NCBI GenBank assembly: GCA_947846985.1
Contig: CANTUZ010000002.1
Coordinates: 130,038,889 to 130,102,888, forward strand
Length of the DNA stretch: 64,000 nucleotides
Source of the DNA: Fratercula arctica
Lineage: Eukaryota > Chordata > Aves > Charadriiformes > Alcidae
Direction: 5' to 3'
A program made the translations under genes and the position numbers. The stretch's first letter is position 1; each line of letters opens with the position of its first letter. Positions 59,671 to 64,000 of the stretch are shown piece after piece. The notes beneath the pieces are model-generated. The model was given only the letters and a program-made list of their open reading frames with translations. It did not search any database and was not told the DNA's origin.

Positions 59671-62600
59671 TTTCTTAAAATAAAACCCAGTTTAGAAGCT
59701 CCACCTCCTGGATTTTAAGGGTCCTCATGGGCTCAGGGTACCAAGGGCATCAGACACAGTGGGGAGGCCCTGAGCCCGTGGGACAGAAAGGCACTCACCA
59801 GCTCCAGAGTCCCCACCAGCAGTGCTGTTTTCACGGCAAAGCTGCCCAGAGCCAGTAATTAAACAGCTTCCAAGAAAGCTGTCAAAAAGCAGTACATTTT
59901 CTTGAAACATTTCCCTGTCAATGAATCGATGTTTTCTGACAAATCTCATTTCACTGGCAATTTTTTCTGATTTTATTTCCAAACTGACAGTATTTGCTTA
60001 GAGTAAATCTGTGGGTTTGGGATTTTCAGCTTCTTAGCTATCCCATCACGGCAAAATGAATGAGCTATAGGGAAAATAAAGCCTTCTGTAATTTTGCAGA
60101 TCTTCGCTTACACATTTGGAAAAATCTCCATTTTTGTCTTCAGGCTGCCTCAATGCACATTCATCTTCCTAAGATGCAAAAGCATCTAAAATTTGTAGTA
60201 CTGCATTGAACTGCATTGACAGGTTACCATGAGACTCGGGATTCTATCCAAGCAAACAGTTCTGGCTTTAAATGACAGATGTTGGAACACAGCTCAGACT
60301 CCACATAATTGTGAATACTACCTACAGACACAGTCCAAAAATTGTGTGTCTCACTGTCAAATGCAGAGTCTCCATGAAGAACCAGTAACAGAAATCAAGG
60401 TTTATTTGCTATAGCAGAGTTGCATTTGCCTATTATTTGGTGAAATCTTAATGGAACATAAAATGTGAAAATAAAAGCTGATTATTTTGTACTATAGAAA
60501 AAACAGATTACTGGATGGACTACATCAAAAGACACAGAGGCTTGAACTTATCCCATTAGACTTTAGGATTTTAATTGAGATGCATTTGTTGGAAGTTTAG
60601 CAATCCTCAGTACTGTCAGTAGAGGAAGAGGAGAAATTCAGCCCATGTCAGATTTGAATGATAAAAAGTTTTGGATATGTATTTGGATAACTTAGCCATT
60701 TTCACTCTAAAAGACTAATTAATTGAAATGATGGACACCTCAAACTGATGGAGATACCGCTGTTCTGTATCAGTGGTCCTTTAAAAAACCCTGCACTTTT
60801 ATGTAAAACATTGATGCAATCCACTTGCCTGGATCCCTGCTGAAGGCCTTTTTTTTTTTCTCTGATGATACAGAAATACTTTGTGCCCCAAGTTCACTGC
60901 GTGGATGGGGCAGCAGCACCCTTCCTCCTCACCCAGCGGGCATTGGAGGCACCCTGGGTACTCCTCACCCCTCACAACTCTGCAGCTTCTCTTTTTCTGG
61001 TGCCTGTCCTGCTGGGGTGCCTGGCAGAACAGCCAGGTCTGGCTTGCCTCACCCTCTTCTTCTTCCTGCTTTGGGTGTCTGAAATCCACAGGCAGAAATA
61101 GCCAGGCAGATTAAAAAAAAAAAAATAAAAAGCAAAAAAAAAAAAGCAGAGCCAGGGAAGATCCTTACAGTACCCCAAACAATGACAAAGTTCGTTCTTG
61201 AAGCACAAAACAACAATTTAGCATTCAAAATGAAAATATTTATTGCAAAAAAATAAATTTAATGGAAAAAAAAAAAAGCAGAAATAGTCCATATGAACGC
61301 AAAATCTTTGTTTACAGATTTTAACAGCAAGAAAGAGGATGTTTGTTCTTTCCCAAATCACGACCAGCCCCTGCCTTCACTGCTCCAGTGTCACGTCATG
61401 GCTACCCCCACATACGCAGCTGCTATGAGACAGCCCAGGAGAGCATTTTTTGCAGCATCCCCAGCACCGTATTTCACTTGGCCTGGCATAGCGTTGTCCT
61501 TGAGAAAGACGGTAGGAAGTTCACATCTGTTTCTGAGGCCAAGATTATGTTTTGCATACTGATTTCTAAAATTCACTTCCAAAGTTTATCCTCTGCTTCT
61601 ATTTCTGACTTTTGTCCATAATGTGTCTATGAACACAACTAAGTGCAGTTCCCAATATTTGCTTTCTGAGTTGTGCGAACTTTGATGGTGTTTGATCAAC
61701 TGGCTGTGGGACAAGAAAGTTCATATCGTTTATAGTGGTTTTCTTATCTGGGCTTACACAAGTTTATATAGACATTATCCAAATCGTCTTCGTCCCCGCC
61801 TGAATGATACGTTGTGTTCACCACCTTCATACTTTTGTATTGGACTGCATAATCACCTTTTGCAAAAATTTATTGATTTGCATTTACTACCTTTTAGCTA
61901 CTGATTATCTCCTAATTGTTCTAAATAGGCAGAAGGGCTAGGTATTTCAGACTGCTTAATTTATATAGATGGGTGAGGAGATTCCTCTTAAAGAGTATGC
62001 AATAATAAATGGTGGTATCTACCTATGAGGATCAATGATTGTAATCACTTTCACAGGTTTCATGCCACAAGAACCATGGACTTTCAAAATTTAATTTGCT
62101 CTCTCTGCTCTCTATTCCTATAATTTCTAGATATGTAGTGTACTGTATATAAGAAATATACTGTATACTCAAGTACAGATACGGCAAGTAAAATCCGGTT
62201 AACAACCCCAAGTTTCAGAAAGACCTTAGGAAGCTGGTCTTTTGCAGCTTGCTGACAGTCTCAAGATGCTGCGGTAATTGAGTCCCTTTGTGAAAGGATT
62301 TGTTCTGAAACTGCGCAGTTTGTCTGTTTAGTATTCCCAAGACATTTTCACAGCCCTCCTTAGAGAGCCATATATTTTCTAGATTAGTAAGACTGAATAT
62401 AAAATATGGACGTTCCTGGTTTTATCTGTCTTTTCACTATGCCATTTGGATTGACTTCAAATGTTAAGGAATTAATAAGTCTGCTTATTTTTTAATGTGG
62501 GAAGGTCGTGCTTTTCTCTAATGGACAAAAAATAAAGTAGATTTCCCTTCTCCAAGTCATTTATGTCCTTGTTAATTTAAAAAGTCAATGAAGGTTCAGT

Positions 62601-64000
62601 TCATTTAACAGAATTGCTCAAGTACATGGATGAATGGATCATTCATATTTTAAAATTGAATTACACCACTGTCTCTTACTGAGTACAGAAATAATAAGCA
62701 GAATGAAGTTTTGCACAATACACAAAAATATTTGAAACCCTAGTTTTTACAAATCTTACGCCCAAAGTTGGCATGAGATTTGAGTCTGTGATTGTATTTA
62801 ATACTAGCAATTTTTTAACGCATATACCACCTACAAATTTGGTTATTGTTCGAAGTAAGACATAGAGGAAGAAAGGGAGTGTGGAGGAAATGGCATCTAA
62901 AAATTACATTCCAAGTTCAAAAAAGGCATGACTCCAAAGAAAGTTTACATTCAGAAGAAAACTATGAAGCTTCATGCCCTTTGTTATGAATTTCTGTCAA
63001 AAATAGGGAAGCTTTGTAAGAGCTTTCAGGACACACAAGCACTTTTTCAGCTCCTTGAAGGTTATATGCCGTCTTCCTACCCAAACACCCCTCCAGCACA
63101 CAGCTATATGAATCGATCTATAAGTCTGGCCTTATTACATCCATAGACTGTCACAGGTTTAGCCGCAGCCCTCTGTCCTTTAAACTAGTTTATTCATTGC
63201 TGTGATTTTGCACATTTTTTATTTAGGCAGAAATCTGCTCTATTACTTTCTCAAATATTTTTGCCGAACAGTAGCAAGAAGATCACACTTATATTTTTAA
63301 TCATCCAGATGATGGCAGTATTTTCACAATTTAGTTATGCAGTAGGAGAATATTATTGAAAAAAAGTATTTCCTGGTTAATTGCATATTATAAAAAGCTC
63401 GGGGGCTTTGTCTTTCTTTTTCTCTAATCCTCAATTATACTTGTATTATCCCTTCCTTTTCTTGTACTTTACGTGGCAAAAAGAGCTTTACTTAAGATCT
63501 TAGTAATATTCCCCAAGTTTCTCTGAAGTGTTTACTACAGTGTCTTTCAGCCAGCGACACCTCACTGATGTCAGTTTGCGAAGTAAATATTTTGGAGCAA
63601 ATAATGCCTGGCTGGGCACAGAGGCACAGGAAAAGGGAAGGTGACAGGGGACTGTCCTGCTGGCCTCCAGCCATCACCCTGCCAATGGAAAAGCTTGGCA
63701 AGTGTGGAAGGAGAAAGGATATCTGCGGCATGGGGAGTCCTGCCCTGCAGCACCAAAGAGAACGGGCCAGAAGCAAAAACAGAGCACTGAGGCACTTGAA
63801 ATAACCTCTTTCCTCTGCCGAGAGCTTTGGCGGCCTGTGCCCAAGGCCAGCCCTGGTACATGGGACCATGGATCAGTCATGGGAGGAAGACCCTCAGCTG
63901 GTCCCTCCCCACCTTGCTCAGGAGCTGCATTTAAGGAGAGGGCTCATGTCCTTGCTCTTGTCCCACATGTCATGGACCTGTCACAGCCTTGACCTGCCCC
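59671..64000. other. Intergenic, no recognised gene
   Basis: 4.3 kb. A GC-richer patch (about 60890-61110) is followed by poly-A runs at 61113-61145 and 61266-61277. The last 400 bp (from about 63600) are again GC-rich. Short open frames in several phases have no recognised protein similarity. Confidence 0.5.
61113..61145. repeat. A-rich run
   Basis: Two runs of 12-13 A residues split by taaaaagc, directly after a GC-richer patch. It could be a decayed poly-A tail of an unrecognised retrocopy, or simple sequence. Confidence 0.8.

Noticed and set aside
31231..64000. KCNB2 or another neighbouring coding exon
   Set aside because: No potassium-channel T1 or membrane motif was found in any frame I inspected.
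1..64000. CRISPR arrays, bacterial operons, tRNA or rRNA genes
   Set aside because: No regularly spaced repeats with unique spacers, no tRNA box A/B pairs and no rRNA-like sequence were recognised. The window is vertebrate nuclear DNA.

Overview
This window is nuclear DNA from a bird, or a very close sauropsid relative. The evidence is a vertebrate intron-exon gene with canonical GT-AG splicing, several CR1 LINE tails ending in the avian ATTCTATG repeat, and a solo LTR of a type common in bird genomes. Nothing prokaryotic is present. The exact species cannot be read from the sequence.

Positions 249-30828 (minus strand) hold the first 23 coding exons of TRPA1, the ankyrin-repeat cation channel that senses reactive irritants and, in many sauropsids, heat. 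I assembled the exons by splice sites and reading phase. They join into one open frame of 2,871 nt (957 codons), from the initiator ATG at 30826-30828 to the end of transmembrane helix S6. The last exons (24-27 by human numbering: TRP-like helix, coiled coil and C-terminus) lie beyond position 1. In the protein order are a short N-terminus, about 16 ankyrin repeats, the cysteine-rich pre-S1 linker, S1-S4, S5, pore and S6. The main electrophile-sensing residues are kept (equivalents of human C414, C421, C621, C641, C665 and K710). The two cysteines linked to oxygen sensing in mammals (C633 and C856) are Ser and Tyr, and the S5 Ser-Thr pair linked to menthol response is Ile-Ala.

Positions 30180-31230 form a CpG island covering exon 1 and the presumed promoter, with a 50-bp tandem duplication about 240 bp upstream of the ATG. 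TRPA1 introns are mostly AT-rich unique sequence with microsatellites, small tandem duplications, one CR1 tail and a few much older repeat relics.

From about 31.2 to 64 kb I find no gene. This 5' flank holds a young CR1 nested in an ancient CR1 (31.9-33.5 kb), further CR1 copies (36.3, 47.5-48.5, 52.0-52.5, 55.5-56.0 and 59.5 kb), an older CR1 relic (41.2 kb), possible MIR relics (46.4 and 50.9 kb), a solo ERV LTR with a perfect 6-bp target-site duplication (45.7-46.1 kb), and a purine-rich tract (42.9 kb). The rest is unannotated unique DNA, which could hold regulatory elements that only comparative alignment would show.
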